Assembly: GCA_964564735.1 (NCBI GenBank)
Contig: CAZMCH010000013.1
Coordinates: forward strand, 1 to 64,000
DNA length: 64,000 bases
Source of the DNA: CAZMCH01 sp964564735
Lineage (GTDB): Bacteria > Poribacteria > DTPJ01
Direction: 5' to 3'
Positions within the stretch are counted from its first letter, which is position 1. Each line of letters begins with the position of its first letter. Shown here in pieces: positions 36,697 to 46,091 of the stretch. Under the pieces are notes generated by a model. It had not been told where the DNA came from. It did not search any database and was given only the letters and a program-made list of their open reading frames with translations. The position numbers and the translations under genes were made by a program.

Positions 36697-37086
36697 ATGA
36701 GCAAACTAAGGGCAATTATTAAGCTGATGAAAACTGGTAATGTTGCGATTTTCACGCTTGCGATGCTATTGGGAATAATGGCATTGCTTTGGTTCACTTT
36801 GGATCTAGGCATAAGCAAAGCTATGGCACAAGAAACTGCGGTTCAACATGGAACAGCTACAACAGAAAAATCTTACGCTGCATTGGGACTTATAGCAGCA
36901 GCATTGTCAACAGGTCTTTCTGCAGTCGCAGCAGGTATTGCTGTTGCAATAGTCGGATCTGCAGCTATGGGTGCCGTAGCTGAACGTCCAGAAGTTATGG
37001 GTAGGTCAATTATTTTCGTTGGATTGGCAGAAGGTATTGCAATCTATGGACTTATTATCAGTATAATGATTCTTGGAAAAATTTAA
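36697..37086 (+). CDS. atpK: V-type ATPase subunit K (proteolipid, c ring)
   Basis: 129 residues. An N-terminal hydrophobic segment ending AMAQE looks like a signal peptide or extra helix, as in the Thermus subunit L. The mature part is one helical hairpin with GAVAERPE in the loop and the ion-carrying Glu in GLAEGIAIYG. The helix-1 Gln found in Na+-binding rings seems replaced (GIAVAIVG), and the Pro before the Glu is Ala, so H+ coupling is more likely than Na+. GGGAGG precedes the ATG. Confidence 0.92.
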   Translation: MSKLRAIIKLMKTGNVAIFTLAMLLGIMALLWFTLDLGISKAMAQETAVQHGTATTEKSYAALGLIAAALSTGLSAVAAGIAVAIVGSAAMGAVAERPEVMGRSIIFVGLAEGIAIYGLIISIMILGKI

Positions 37087-37146
37087 TAAAATAATTCCAA
37101 TTTTTTATAATTATATTAAGTCTTTCAAACATAATGGCTTTTTCAA

Positions 37147-37452
37147 ATGAAATTTATTCTTATAGGTGATGAACATACTGTTTTAGGATATAGCCTTATT
37201 GGTATACAGGGTGTTGTGGTAAAAACTGCACAGGAGGCATTAGATGCTCTTAGTTCAGCATCAAAGGACCCTGAGATAGGAGTTATACTCATTACTCAGC
37301 GTATTGCTTCATTAATACAATACGAAGTAAATAATGCAAGACTTGCTATGTCTATTCCAGTAGTGCTGGAAATTCCAGACAGACAAGGACCATTAGAGGG
37401 CAGGGAATCAGCAATGAATATAATTCAAAGACTTATAGGGATAAAAGTTTAA
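37147..37452 (+). CDS. atpF: V-type ATPase subunit F
   Basis: 101 residues, the usual length. The Rossmann-like start (FILIGDEHTVLGYSLIGIQG) and the central VILITQRIA match the central-stalk subunit F family; the end PLEGRESAMNIIQRLIGI is also typical. It is followed not by the next gene but by a 129-bp gap holding a palindromic repeat. Confidence 0.92.
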   Translation: MKFILIGDEHTVLGYSLIGIQGVVVKTAQEALDALSSASKDPEIGVILITQRIASLIQYEVNNARLAMSIPVVLEIPDRQGPLEGRESAMNIIQRLIGIKV

Positions 37453-37470
37453 GATCGAATTAATAATTTA

Positions 37471-37534
37471 TAGAACGCAGATTAAACAGATTTGGCAGAT
37501 TTTTGTTGGTCTGCCTAATCCGCTCCGTGTTCTA
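37471..37534. repeat. Dispersed palindromic repeat, copy 2 (GAACGCGGAT type)
   Basis: TAGAACGCAGATTAAACAGA with TTTGGCAGA is imperfectly inverted as TCTGCC-TAATCCGCTCCGTGTTCTA (arms 37471-37499 and 37510-37534). It lies between subunit F and subunit E genes, inside the V-ATPase run, and is the same family as the element at 3901-4051. Confidence 0.75.
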
Positions 37535-37581
37535 TTCCTAAAGAATGATTAAAACATTACAATATTTAGGAAGGGACAAAA

Positions 37582-38211
37582 ATGGGTAGGATTGGAAATA
37601 TTGAAACTCTAAAAGAAGAAATATTGAATCAAGCGAAGGAACAAGCAGCCGCTGTTCTTGATAGAGAGAAACGTATAGCAGAACGGGACCTTAGCTATGC
37701 AAAAGAAGATGCTGAGAAAATCATGGAACAACAGAGAATCAAATCGCAGTCAATTGCAGAAATAGAGTCAAGAAAATATAAAGCATCTGCCGAAATGGAA
37801 GCCAGAAGGATACTTTTGCGGAAAAAAGATGAGCTTGTTTCCCGTTTATTTGATTCCGTCGAGGCAAAATTAGAAGAAATGAGAGGCTCTAAAACTTATA
37901 TTGATATAATCAAACTCTCAATAAGAGAAGCTATCTCAAATATTGGCAATAAACTTGTTGTTGAAATAAGCAAAGAAGATGAAGAAATTTTCACAAAGGA
38001 TGTTGTTTCATCAATAGAGTCAGAAATATCTCAATCACTTGGTTATAAGGTTAGTCTTGATTTTAGAGTTTCTCAAGATAATCTGCCTGCAGGTGTTATT
38101 ATTAAGTCGATGGATGGAAGAATGATAATAGATGGCTTATTTCCAAGCCTGATGAAACAGCTAAAAGATGATATGAGAGGAAAAATATCAGAGATTTTAT
38201 TGCAGGAATAA
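37582..38211 (+). CDS. atpE: V-type ATPase subunit E (peripheral stalk)
   Basis: 209 residues. A long N-terminal helix (about 5-90, Glu/Lys/Arg-rich) is followed by a globular C-terminal domain (LVVEISKEDEEIF, PAGVIIKSMDGRMIIDG), as in V/A-type subunit E that pairs with subunit H/G. GGAAGGG precedes the ATG. The gap before it holds the palindromic repeat, so its expression may differ from that of the upstream subunits. Confidence 0.9.
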   Translation: MGRIGNIETLKEEILNQAKEQAAAVLDREKRIAERDLSYAKEDAEKIMEQQRIKSQSIAEIESRKYKASAEMEARRILLRKKDELVSRLFDSVEAKLEEMRGSKTYIDIIKLSIREAISNIGNKLVVEISKEDEEIFTKDVVSSIESEISQSLGYKVSLDFRVSQDNLPAGVIIKSMDGRMIIDGLFPSLMKQLKDDMRGKISEILLQE

Positions 38212-38264
38212 GCTGATAGGTCATTATTAGACATTTAAGGCAATTCCTATTGGAGTAATATTAA

Positions 38265-40031
38265 ATGGCAGAGCGCGAAGGCATTGTTTATAGAATAAAC
38301 GGTCCTGTTATAGAAGCCAATCAAGTAACTGGCATTTATATGGGTGATATTGTCGAAGTTGGCGAAGAACGCTTAATTGGTGAAACGATTGGTTTAGAAG
38401 GTGATAAAGCAGTTATACAGGTCTATGAAGATACTGGTGGATTACGCCCGGGAATGAAGGTTTATGGAACAGGTTTGCCATTAGCTGCAGAATTGGGTCC
38501 GGGTTTATTAACAAATACTTTTGATGGTATCCAACGTCCACTTCGGCTAATTCAAGAACGTGTAGGAAACTTTATAACTCGTGGAGTTAGAGTTCAGGCA
38601 TTAAATAGAGAAAAAAAGTGGCATTTTCAGCCAAAAGCCAAAGTAGGCGATAAAGTTAAGGCGAATAGCATATTAGGAGTTGTCCAAGAAACAGCAGTTA
38701 TTGAACACCGCATTATTGTTCCCCCTAATATAATTGGGGAGATAATACACATAGTTGATGAAGGTGATTATAATGTTGAGCAAGTTATCGCAATGGTTAG
38801 GACAGCTAACGATGAAGTAGAATTAAAAATGTATCATCGCTGGCCTGTTCGAGAAAAACGGGCAGATTTGCCAAGATTAAATCCGACAATTCCACTTATT
38901 ACAGGTACGAGAACTTTGGACTTCCTTTTTCCTATCGCAAAAGGCGGAGTCGCTGCTATTCCGGGCGGTTTTGGAACAGGAAAAACCGTTTTGCAGCATT
39001 CTTTAGCTAAATGGTGTGATGCAGATATAATTGTTTATATTGGCTGTGGTGAACGTGGAAATGAAATGACTCAGGTTCTTGAAGAATTTCCTGAGTTGAT
39101 AGACCCAAAATCAGGAAAACCACTTATGGAGCGGACTGTCCTAATTGCAAATACCTCAAATATGCCTGTTACTGCTCGAGAATCAAGTATTTATACTGGT
39201 ATAACAATGGCTGAATATTTTAGAGATATGGGTTACCATGTTGCAATTATGGCAGATTCAACATCTCGCTGGGCTGAGGCACTTAGAGAAATATCAGGCA
39301 GACTTGAGGAGATGCCCGCAGAAGAAGGATTTCCTGCTTATTTAGCATCTAGGCTTGCAGAGTTTTATGAAAGAGCAGGACTTTTTGATGCTGGTGATGG
39401 TAAACAAACTTCTGTAAGTATTATAGGGGCGGTTTCGCCTCCTGGTGGGGATTTTTCTGAGCCAGTAACACAGCATACGAAACGTTTTATTAGATGCTTT
39501 TGGGGTCTTGATCCAGAACTAGCAGGAGCAAGGCATTTCCCAGCAATTAACTGGACTGATAGTTATAGTGAATATATTGAAGACCTGTCTCAATGGTGGT
39601 CATCTAGCTTTGAAATATCATGGACAGAATTAAGATCAAGGTTTCTTGAGCTATTGCAGATTGAACAAAAACTTCAACAAGTAGTCAAACTCGTTGGTCC
39701 TGATGCTCTCCCTGATTCAGAAAGACTCGTCCTTGAAATTGCAAGGATTATAAAAATAGCATTTTTACAACAAAATGCACTATCTGAAGATGATGCTTAT
39801 TGTGTTTCAAGAAAACAGCTTTTAATGGCAAATAGCATTATACACTTTTTTGATCGTGCAAGCACAATTATAAGCAAAGGCGCACCTATATTTACAATAA
39901 CTGGTTTACCTGTTATCCAAGATATATTGAGAATGAAATCCAGAATCTCAAATGATAGCCTTGATGAGTTTGAGGATTTAATAGCAACAATAGATGAGCA
40001 GATGGATGGTCTGGAAGAGAGGTATAAATAA
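38265..40031 (+). CDS. atpA: V-type ATPase catalytic subunit A
   Basis: 588 residues, normal for the A-type catalytic subunit. Walker A GGFGTGKT lies at 234-241, and the non-homologous insert characteristic of V/A-types precedes it (about 110-190). ADSTSRWAEALREISGRLEEMPAEEG and the C-terminal helical domain are conserved. Its stop codon overlaps the subunit B start (TAATG), giving coupled A:B synthesis in the 1:1 ratio required for the A3B3 head. Confidence 0.98.
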   Translation: MAEREGIVYRINGPVIEANQVTGIYMGDIVEVGEERLIGETIGLEGDKAVIQVYEDTGGLRPGMKVYGTGLPLAAELGPGLLTNTFDGIQRPLRLIQERVGNFITRGVRVQALNREKKWHFQPKAKVGDKVKANSILGVVQETAVIEHRIIVPPNIIGEIIHIVDEGDYNVEQVIAMVRTANDEVELKMYHRWPVREKRADLPRLNPTIPLITGTRTLDFLFPIAKGGVAAIPGGFGTGKTVLQHSLAKWCDADIIVYIGCGERGNEMTQVLEEFPELIDPKSGKPLMERTVLIANTSNMPVTARESSIYTGITMAEYFRDMGYHVAIMADSTSRWAEALREISGRLEEMPAEEGFPAYLASRLAEFYERAGLFDAGDGKQTSVSIIGAVSPPGGDFSEPVTQHTKRFIRCFWGLDPELAGARHFPAINWTDSYSEYIEDLSQWWSSSFEISWTELRSRFLELLQIEQKLQQVVKLVGPDALPDSERLVLEIARIIKIAFLQQNALSEDDAYCVSRKQLLMANSIIHFFDRASTIISKGAPIFTITGLPVIQDILRMKSRISNDSLDEFEDLIATIDEQMDGLEERYK

Positions 40032-41455
40032 TGCAAGGTAAAGAATACTTGGGATTATCAGAAGTTTCTGGACCTATTATAATTGTTCGTGGTGTTAGTA
40101 ATGTAGCATTTGATGAGATGGTCGAGGTTGTCGATCCACAAGGAAATATTCGAACTGGTAGAGTGCTTGAGGTCAAAGAAGACCTTGCTGCTATACAAGT
40201 ATTTAGCGGAACTCGTGGTTTATCAATAGAATCCACTAGGGTTCGCTTTATGGGACGCCCCCTTGAGTTAGAAGTCTCAAGGGATATGATTGGACGAATT
40301 TTCAATGGATTAGGTGAGCCAATAGATGGAGGACCAAAACCATTTGCTACGCAAAGGATGAATATTAATGGAGTCCCCATAAATCCTACTGCAAGGGAAT
40401 ATCCACATGACTTTATTCAAACTGGTATATCAGCTATCGACGGACTCAATACCATAGTTAGAGGGCAAAAATTACCAATTTTCTCTGGTAGCGGAATGCC
40501 ACATAATATGCTTGCACGTCAGATTGTTAGGCAGGCAAGACCCGGTGGAGAAAATGCAGAGAGAGAGGAATTTGTTGTTGTTTTCGCCGCAATGGGAATT
40601 AAACATGATGACGCTGAATTCTTCAGAAGAAGCTTTGAGGAAACTGGAACGCTGAATAATGTCGTTATGTTCCTTAATTATGCAGATGATCCGTCAATTG
40701 AGAGATTAATTACTCCTAGATGCGCCTTAACGATTGCTGAATATCTTGCTTTTTACGAGGATATTCATGTTTTGGTAATTCTAACAGACATTACAAATTA
40801 TGCTGAGGCTTTGAGGGAGATTGCATCTGCAAGAGAAGAAGTCCCAAGTAGAAAGGGCTATCCCGGTTATATGTATAGCGACCTTGCGTCTATGTATGAA
40901 AGAACAGGGCGTATTAGAGGCGTAAAAGGAACAATAACTCAATTACCTATTCTTACAATGCCAAATGATGATATTAACCATCCAATTCCAGATTTGACAG
41001 GTTATATTACCGAAGGTCAATTGGTTCTTAGCAGAGAATTACAAATGAAAGGTATATATCCACCCTTTAATGTCCCAAGATCGCTTTCAAGACTTATGAA
41101 GGATGGTATTGGCAAAGGCAAAACACGTGAAGATCATCCAAATATTCAAAGTCAGCTTTATGCTGCATATTCAAATGTTCAATCTGTCAGGTCATTAGCT
41201 TCTGTTATTGGTGAAGAAGAATTATCAGAAGTTGACAGACGTTATCTTGAGTTTGGTAACGAATTTGAAAAAAGATTTATCGGTCAGGATTCTGATGAAA
41301 ACAGGTCTGTCGAAGAAACTTTGTCTGTTGCATGGGAAGTAGTTTCTATCTTGCCCAAAGGCGAACTCCAGAGAGTTAATGAAACTCAAATTGAGCAATA
41401 TTATGTTGATAGTGGAAGCATGGGCGAAGTCTTTTTGAAAAGTATGTTAGTTTAG
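40031..41455 (+). CDS. atpB: V-type ATPase subunit B
   Basis: 474 residues, the noncatalytic partner of subunit A. At the position of a P-loop the sequence reads SGSGMPHNMLARQI, with no GKT, as expected. Other family marks are ISAIDGLNTIVRGQKLPIFSG, DITNYAEALREI and GYPGYMYSDLASMYERTGRI. Start overlaps the end of subunit A. Confidence 0.98.
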   Translation: MQGKEYLGLSEVSGPIIIVRGVSNVAFDEMVEVVDPQGNIRTGRVLEVKEDLAAIQVFSGTRGLSIESTRVRFMGRPLELEVSRDMIGRIFNGLGEPIDGGPKPFATQRMNINGVPINPTAREYPHDFIQTGISAIDGLNTIVRGQKLPIFSGSGMPHNMLARQIVRQARPGGENAEREEFVVVFAAMGIKHDDAEFFRRSFEETGTLNNVVMFLNYADDPSIERLITPRCALTIAEYLAFYEDIHVLVILTDITNYAEALREIASAREEVPSRKGYPGYMYSDLASMYERTGRIRGVKGTITQLPILTMPNDDINHPIPDLTGYITEGQLVLSRELQMKGIYPPFNVPRSLSRLMKDGIGKGKTREDHPNIQSQLYAAYSNVQSVRSLASVIGEEELSEVDRRYLEFGNEFEKRFIGQDSDENRSVEETLSVAWEVVSILPKGELQRVNETQIEQYYVDSGSMGEVFLKSMLV

Positions 41456-41503
41456 TTACTAGATAATCTATGAAATTTTATGATATAAAAATGAGGTTAG
41501 ATA

Positions 41504-42148
41504 ATGCCTAGACTCAGTATTGCTCCCACAAGGAGCAATTTGCTAAAAACAAAAGAATCCCTTAGATTAGCAAGAGATGGTCATGATCTCTTAGAGCAAA
41601 AGCGAGAAGTCCTTTTTATTGAATTAATGCAAATCGTACATAGATTACGACAATTAGAGGAAGAAATGGCAGAAAAATCTAATATTGCTTTTAGTGCTTT
41701 GGAATCTGCAATATTATCTATGGGCAATGAATCAGTTAATTGGGCGTCAAAGGCTGTTTTGGGTGAAAGAACTATGAGCATAACTCACAGAAGCGTTATG
41801 GGCGTTCCTATTATAGATTTACAAGAAATTAAAGATTCATATATCGGGCTTCAAACAAGCCTTGTCGGAACTAATTCTGCCCTTGACGATACCAGAAAAA
41901 AATTTGAGGCGCTTATGGAAGTGCTATATGAATGGAGTAAAGTAGAGATCTCAGTATGGCGATTAGCAAATGAAATCAAAAAAACACAAAGACGTGTTAA
42001 TGCCCTTGAAAATATATTTATTCCTGATTATCGGAATACCATTAAAGCTATTGAAGATGTCCTTGAGGAAAGTGATCGAGAAGAATTCATTAGAAAGAAA
42101 AAGGTTAAGTCATTTATTAATAAAAAAAGGATCGCTGAAAAATCATAA
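41504..42148 (+). CDS. atpD: V-type ATPase subunit D (central stalk)
   Basis: 214 residues, mostly helical, forming the two-helix rotor shaft. The start SIAPTRSNLLKTKESLRLARDGHDLLEQKREVL-type motif (first ten residues plus LLEQKREVL near 27) and the later RRVNALENIFIPDYRNTIK are diagnostic of V/A-ATPase subunit D. It closes the ATPase gene run, 48 bp after subunit B. Confidence 0.95.
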   Translation: MPRLSIAPTRSNLLKTKESLRLARDGHDLLEQKREVLFIELMQIVHRLRQLEEEMAEKSNIAFSALESAILSMGNESVNWASKAVLGERTMSITHRSVMGVPIIDLQEIKDSYIGLQTSLVGTNSALDDTRKKFEALMEVLYEWSKVEISVWRLANEIKKTQRRVNALENIFIPDYRNTIKAIEDVLEESDREEFIRKKKVKSFINKKRIAEKS

Positions 42149-42193
42149 TACTTTAACGCCTTTACTAACATATCAATGTGATTGGAAAGACGT

Positions 42194-42625
42194 ATGTTTG
42201 AAAGAATATTATTACCAATATCTGGATCAGAAGAATCCATAGTTGCTTCAGAATTTGCAATAAAACTTGCAACGGTTCATAAGTCTATAATCTTTGCGAT
42301 GACTGTTGTTGATACTTCTGCTGTTCGTCAGATTGCTCGTGTTTCTGGAAAAACTCCAGGAGAAGTCGAAATTGATTTGGAAGAAAACGGATGGCATCAT
42401 TTATATTATATAGAGGAACTTGCCAAAGATAGCACTGTTCGAATCAATCTTATGCTTGAGCTAGGGTTGCCACAGGAGAAGATCCTCAGAAAAGCCAAAG
42501 ACCTTAAAGTTGATTTAATCATTCTTGGTCAAACTAGCAAGCGAGGTATGCCGGGCATCTCTTTGGATAGATTTGTTCAGTCTATTTTGGAGCAAGCACC
42601 ATGCCCTGTTCTGACCATAAAGTAA
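42194..42625 (+). CDS. UspA-like universal stress domain protein
   Basis: 143 residues from the ATG at 42194; GGAAAGA lies five bases upstream, whereas the in-frame TTG at 42182 has none. The Usp fold is shown by RILLPISGSEES, VDLIILGQTS and APCPVLTI. The usual ATP-binding G-x2-G-x9-G(S/T) is poorly kept (GQTSKRGMPGISLDRF), so it may not bind ATP. It sits 45 bp after the ATPase genes, and a hairpin follows. Confidence 0.85.
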   Translation: MFERILLPISGSEESIVASEFAIKLATVHKSIIFAMTVVDTSAVRQIARVSGKTPGEVEIDLEENGWHHLYYIEELAKDSTVRINLMLELGLPQEKILRKAKDLKVDLIILGQTSKRGMPGISLDRFVQSILEQAPCPVLTIK

Positions 42626-42636
42626 GTTTTTCATAG

Positions 42637-42686
42637 GGGCGAAGCATATTCAATTTATAAATCTGGTTGTTGGATATGCTTCGCCC
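42637..42686. terminator. GGGCGAAGCATAT inverted repeat, terminator-like
   Basis: A 13-bp perfect stem (42637-42649 with 42674-42686) around a 24-nt loop, then TTAAATTTTATTT. The sequence also resembles a widespread dispersed palindrome (GGGGCGAAGCAT type). It lies after the UspA-like gene and can end the V-ATPase transcript. Confidence 0.6.
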
Positions 42687-42828
42687 TTAAATTTTATTTA
42701 ATATATACAGGTTTTCGCCTATGGAGTGCAATCACTCATTGAATCCCTTTGACTATCGTAGTCATAAAAAGCCTTTTCGTTGTCTAGCCATGCTTTATCA
42801 TAAAAAAAATGGCTTATACCCGCCAAAA

Positions 42829-44196
42829 ATGCCAAAAAAAGCCTTATTAATATCCATAGTTATTTTATTCTTTTTTAATATCACAATATTTGCACAGGAC
42901 AAAACATTAACTAGGATAGTAACAGAAAGGCTCATCGGTAGTGCAAATTACTCTCCATGGCTACCAGAACCACTCAAAATTAGCTCAAATAAACGAAGGC
43001 TTGCTCAGGTTGGATACAAGCAATTTCTGATTTTGGATGGCAAAATCTATGGACGTGAATATGATAATATAGGAACACCTGTTTTCAGCCCCAATGGAAA
43101 ACGCATTGCTCATGCTGCTGAATTATCAACAAGACAATTTGTTGTTATCGATGGAAAAGAAGGTAAAAAATATGATTTTGTAAAAGAAGAAAGCCTGACA
43201 TTTAGCCCTGATAGCTTGAGAGTAGCTTATGTCGCTGGAGTTGGCAATAAGTCTTTTATGGTTGTTGACGGTAATGAAGAGTCTTATTATGACGCCATTG
43301 GCGTTCCTGTATTTAGTCCAGACAGTAAGCAAGTTGCTTATGCTGCTGAATTAGACGGGAGACAGTTTGTCGTTATAAATAATATTGAGGACAAACCTTT
43401 TGATGTTGTTGGAACACCTGTCTTTAATTCTGAAAGTAATAGGATAGCCTATGCTGCGAGGTTAAATGATAAGTGGTTTATGGTTGTTAATGGCAAAGAA
43501 CAAAAACAATATCAAGGCGTTGGCGCACCAATATTTAGCCCTGATGGTAAAAGGCTTGCTTATATAGCCCAACAAAATAATAAGCAATTTATGGTTATCG
43601 GTGGAAAAGCTGGCGATGAATATGATGTAATAATAAGTAATTTAGTATTTAGCCCAGATGGTAAAAGAAATGCCTATGCAGCACAAAAACAAGACTTGCA
43701 GTTTGTTGTTGTAGATGGAGTTATTGATGCTTTCTATGATTCAATAAACGCTGAAAGTATCAAATTCAGTTCTAATAGTAAAAGATTAGCATACACAGCA
43801 CAATATAGAGAAAAGTGGCGTGTGATTGTCGATGGAGTGGGTGGAAAGCTTTATGATGCCATAGGTGAAAGTGGTCCAGTATTTAGCCCCGATGGCAATA
43901 GACTCGCTTATATGTGTCAAGTAAATGATAAATGGCTTGTTGTCTTAGATAAATCGGAAGGAAAGTATTATGATAATATTGGCGAAGATAGCTTAACCTT
44001 TAGCCCTGATGGCAAATATCTGGCATATTCCGCCCTATCAAACGATAAATGGTTTATTGTTGTTAACAGAAAAGAAGGCAGAAGATATGATGATATATTA
44101 GCAGGAGGTAATGTGTCTTTTGAATCAAACGATGTAATTAGATATTTTGCCGAAAGAGGCGGATTTATCTATGTCGTTGAAGAAAAACTTAAATAA
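42829..44196 (+). CDS. Exported beta-propeller protein with WD40/TolB-like repeats
   Basis: About 455 residues from the ATG at 42829, which begins a good signal peptide (MPKKALLISIVILFFF, ending IFAQ); an in-frame ATG at 42721 would put 36 extra hydrophilic residues in front. Neither has a clear ribosome site. The rest is about ten repeats of ~40 residues built on FSPDGKRLAY-A-x-QFVVxDGKE-x-YD-x-I. This fits a periplasmic TolB-like or PD40 propeller. Function unknown. Confidence 0.78.
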   Translation: MPKKALLISIVILFFFNITIFAQDKTLTRIVTERLIGSANYSPWLPEPLKISSNKRRLAQVGYKQFLILDGKIYGREYDNIGTPVFSPNGKRIAHAAELSTRQFVVIDGKEGKKYDFVKEESLTFSPDSLRVAYVAGVGNKSFMVVDGNEESYYDAIGVPVFSPDSKQVAYAAELDGRQFVVINNIEDKPFDVVGTPVFNSESNRIAYAARLNDKWFMVVNGKEQKQYQGVGAPIFSPDGKRLAYIAQQNNKQFMVIGGKAGDEYDVIISNLVFSPDGKRNAYAAQKQDLQFVVVDGVIDAFYDSINAESIKFSSNSKRLAYTAQYREKWRVIVDGVGGKLYDAIGESGPVFSPDGNRLAYMCQVNDKWLVVLDKSEGKYYDNIGEDSLTFSPDGKYLAYSALSNDKWFIVVNRKEGRRYDDILAGGNVSFESNDVIRYFAERGGFIYVVEEKLK

Positions 44197-44211
44197 AAAG
44201 GAGTTTATGCT

Positions 44212-44976
44212 ATGTTAAATTGCCCCACTATTAATATTGATGGCGTTAACGTTCCAAAAGCCTTGATAGGTATAAACAGCTTACTTGGTTGGTCACATAC
44301 AAGTAGTGGACGAGATGAATGGATAAAAAGGCATTTTACTATACAACGAATAGCAGATGTTTTTGTGCATTGTATAAAAATGGGCTTATTTGGTGTATTA
44401 GGTCCTGTATTTCCAAAACTTCATGAGGCAATCAAGATTGCACAAGACAAAACAGGCGAAAATATGCTGTTTATCAGCACAACATTTGGTGGCAAAGAAA
44501 CAACAGCAGAGCAAGCAAAACAAGCAAAAGAGATCGGATCGCCGATATGTTGTATTCATGGTGGATGGACGGATAATTGGCAACTGGAAAATAATATGCT
44601 TGTTGATTTTAATTCTTACCTCGCAATGATAAGAGATGCAGGCTTGATTCCCGGTGTTGCATGTCATAATGTAGAAAGATTAAAGATTGTTGATAATGGT
44701 GATTATGATTGTAGGGTTTTTGTGACGCCAATCAACAAAATGGGTTTCTATATGAATCCTTCACGAGAATCAGCATTAGAAGCGGTAAAAAATTGTAAAA
44801 AGCCAGTCATTGCCATAAAACCTTTAGCATCTGGCAGATTTGATGAAGGAAGACCAAAGGAATGGCTAAAATGGGTAATTGATACGCCCGGTGTGTCATC
44901 AATGGTGATCGGCTTTATGAGTGAAGAAGAAGCTACAGAAGATATAAACGCTTTAAAAGAGATTTTTATTAACTAA
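44212..44976 (+). CDS. Aldo/keto-reductase-like TIM-barrel protein
   Basis: 254 residues, short for the family (~320). The C-terminal part resembles aldo/keto reductases (KPLASGRF then PGVSSMVIGFMSEEEATEDI), and an alpha/beta alternation runs through the protein (FGVLGPVF, MLFISTTFG, PICCIHGG, VACHN). I cannot place the catalytic Asp-Tyr-Lys-His tetrad, so it may lack oxidoreductase activity and act as another sugar-related TIM-barrel enzyme. AAAGGAG precedes the ATG. The next gene, a Gfo/Idh/MocA oxidoreductase, begins 15 bp later. Confidence 0.6.
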   Translation: MLNCPTINIDGVNVPKALIGINSLLGWSHTSSGRDEWIKRHFTIQRIADVFVHCIKMGLFGVLGPVFPKLHEAIKIAQDKTGENMLFISTTFGGKETTAEQAKQAKEIGSPICCIHGGWTDNWQLENNMLVDFNSYLAMIRDAGLIPGVACHNVERLKIVDNGDYDCRVFVTPINKMGFYMNPSRESALEAVKNCKKPVIAIKPLASGRFDEGRPKEWLKWVIDTPGVSSMVIGFMSEEEATEDINALKEIFIN

Positions 44977-44991
44977 AGAAGGGAGTTTTTC

Positions 44992-46008
44992 ATGTTTAAG
45001 AGTGCATTTCTCGGTTGTGGTGGGAGAGCTATGGGACATGCCCAAGCATATAGCAAAATTACTCGTAGCAAAATGGTTGGTATATGTGATCTTGATGAGA
45101 AAAGGCTCAAAAATTTTGGAGATACTTTTGGAATAGAGAATCGCTATACTGATATTCACGAAATGCTTGATAAGGAAAAACCTGACGTTTTACATATAGT
45201 TACACAACCTGACTTGAGGCTAAAACTTTTGACCCTTGCGCATGAGCATAATGTCCCCGCAGTTATTGTAGAAAAACCTATCGCAATTGATGGCGTAGAT
45301 TTTAAGGCTATCGCGGAGCTAGGCAAAAAGTCATCAACAAAATTTGTTGTTAATCATCAATTAAGACATCATCCCAAGATACTTGAGCTTCTTACGGATG
45401 TTCAAAACGGCAAAATCGGTGAAATAAAATTTATTGAGGTAAGTGCAAGACTCAATCTTTCTGGTCAAGGCACGCATGTTACAGACCTTATGTTTGCCTT
45501 CAACGATTATGCTTCACCTGAGACGGTGTTTGGTCAGGCATCTGGAACAGAGGGATTTAAATCAACTCATCCCACAGCCGATATGTCAGAGGCTTATGTA
45601 ACTTTCGCAAATGGCAGACATGGGCTTCTTGTTTGTGGAACAAACGCACCTAGCGTTGGTGACTACCCCGGACATTATCATAAACGAATAGCTGTTTATG
45701 GCACACATGGATTTATTCATTGGTGGATGGAAGGTTGGGAAAAGAAACTTAGAGATGGTAGCTATGAGAAAGGATCAAAAAGCTATGCTGAAGAAGATTT
45801 ATGGGGTCAGAAAGGCTTAACAGAAGCTGTTTTTGATTGGTTAGAAGATGAAAACAAGCCTCATCCAAATAGACTTGATAACTCACTGCTTGAATTTAGC
45901 ATGATATTAGCATTATTCCAAAGCGTTGTTAAACGGGCTCCAATATATTTCCCATTTGAACCGCCAGATGATATATTGATTCAATTGAAAAATGCGCTTG
46001 AATGCTAA
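44992..46008 (+). CDS. Gfo/Idh/MocA family oxidoreductase
   Basis: 338 residues. The Rossmann motif GCGGRAMGHA (about 8-17), the EKP motif (VIVEKPIAIDG) and the substrate-domain HQLRHHPK match NAD(P)-dependent sugar or inositol dehydrogenases. AAGGGAG precedes the ATG. Its neighbours, an aldo/keto-reductase-like protein and, on the other strand, a sugar isomerase-like protein, suggest a sugar or polyol route; the substrate is unknown. Confidence 0.9.
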   Translation: MFKSAFLGCGGRAMGHAQAYSKITRSKMVGICDLDEKRLKNFGDTFGIENRYTDIHEMLDKEKPDVLHIVTQPDLRLKLLTLAHEHNVPAVIVEKPIAIDGVDFKAIAELGKKSSTKFVVNHQLRHHPKILELLTDVQNGKIGEIKFIEVSARLNLSGQGTHVTDLMFAFNDYASPETVFGQASGTEGFKSTHPTADMSEAYVTFANGRHGLLVCGTNAPSVGDYPGHYHKRIAVYGTHGFIHWWMEGWEKKLRDGSYEKGSKSYAEEDLWGQKGLTEAVFDWLEDENKPHPNRLDNSLLEFSMILALFQSVVKRAPIYFPFEPPDDILIQLKNALEC

Positions 46009-46033
46009 TGCGATAACATTATTATAATCAAAA

Positions 46034-46088
46034 TAGCCCAGCTTTTCAAATTTACAAAAATGTCAATTTGGAGTCTTGGGCTAAATTT
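46034..46088. terminator. Intrinsic terminator after the oxidoreductase gene
   Basis: TAGCCCA (46034-46040) pairs with TGGGCTA (46077-46083), with an inner AAATT-type stem, and AAATTTTTG follows. It lies between the convergent genes ending at 46008 and 46092. Confidence 0.7.
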
Positions 46089-46091
46089 TTG

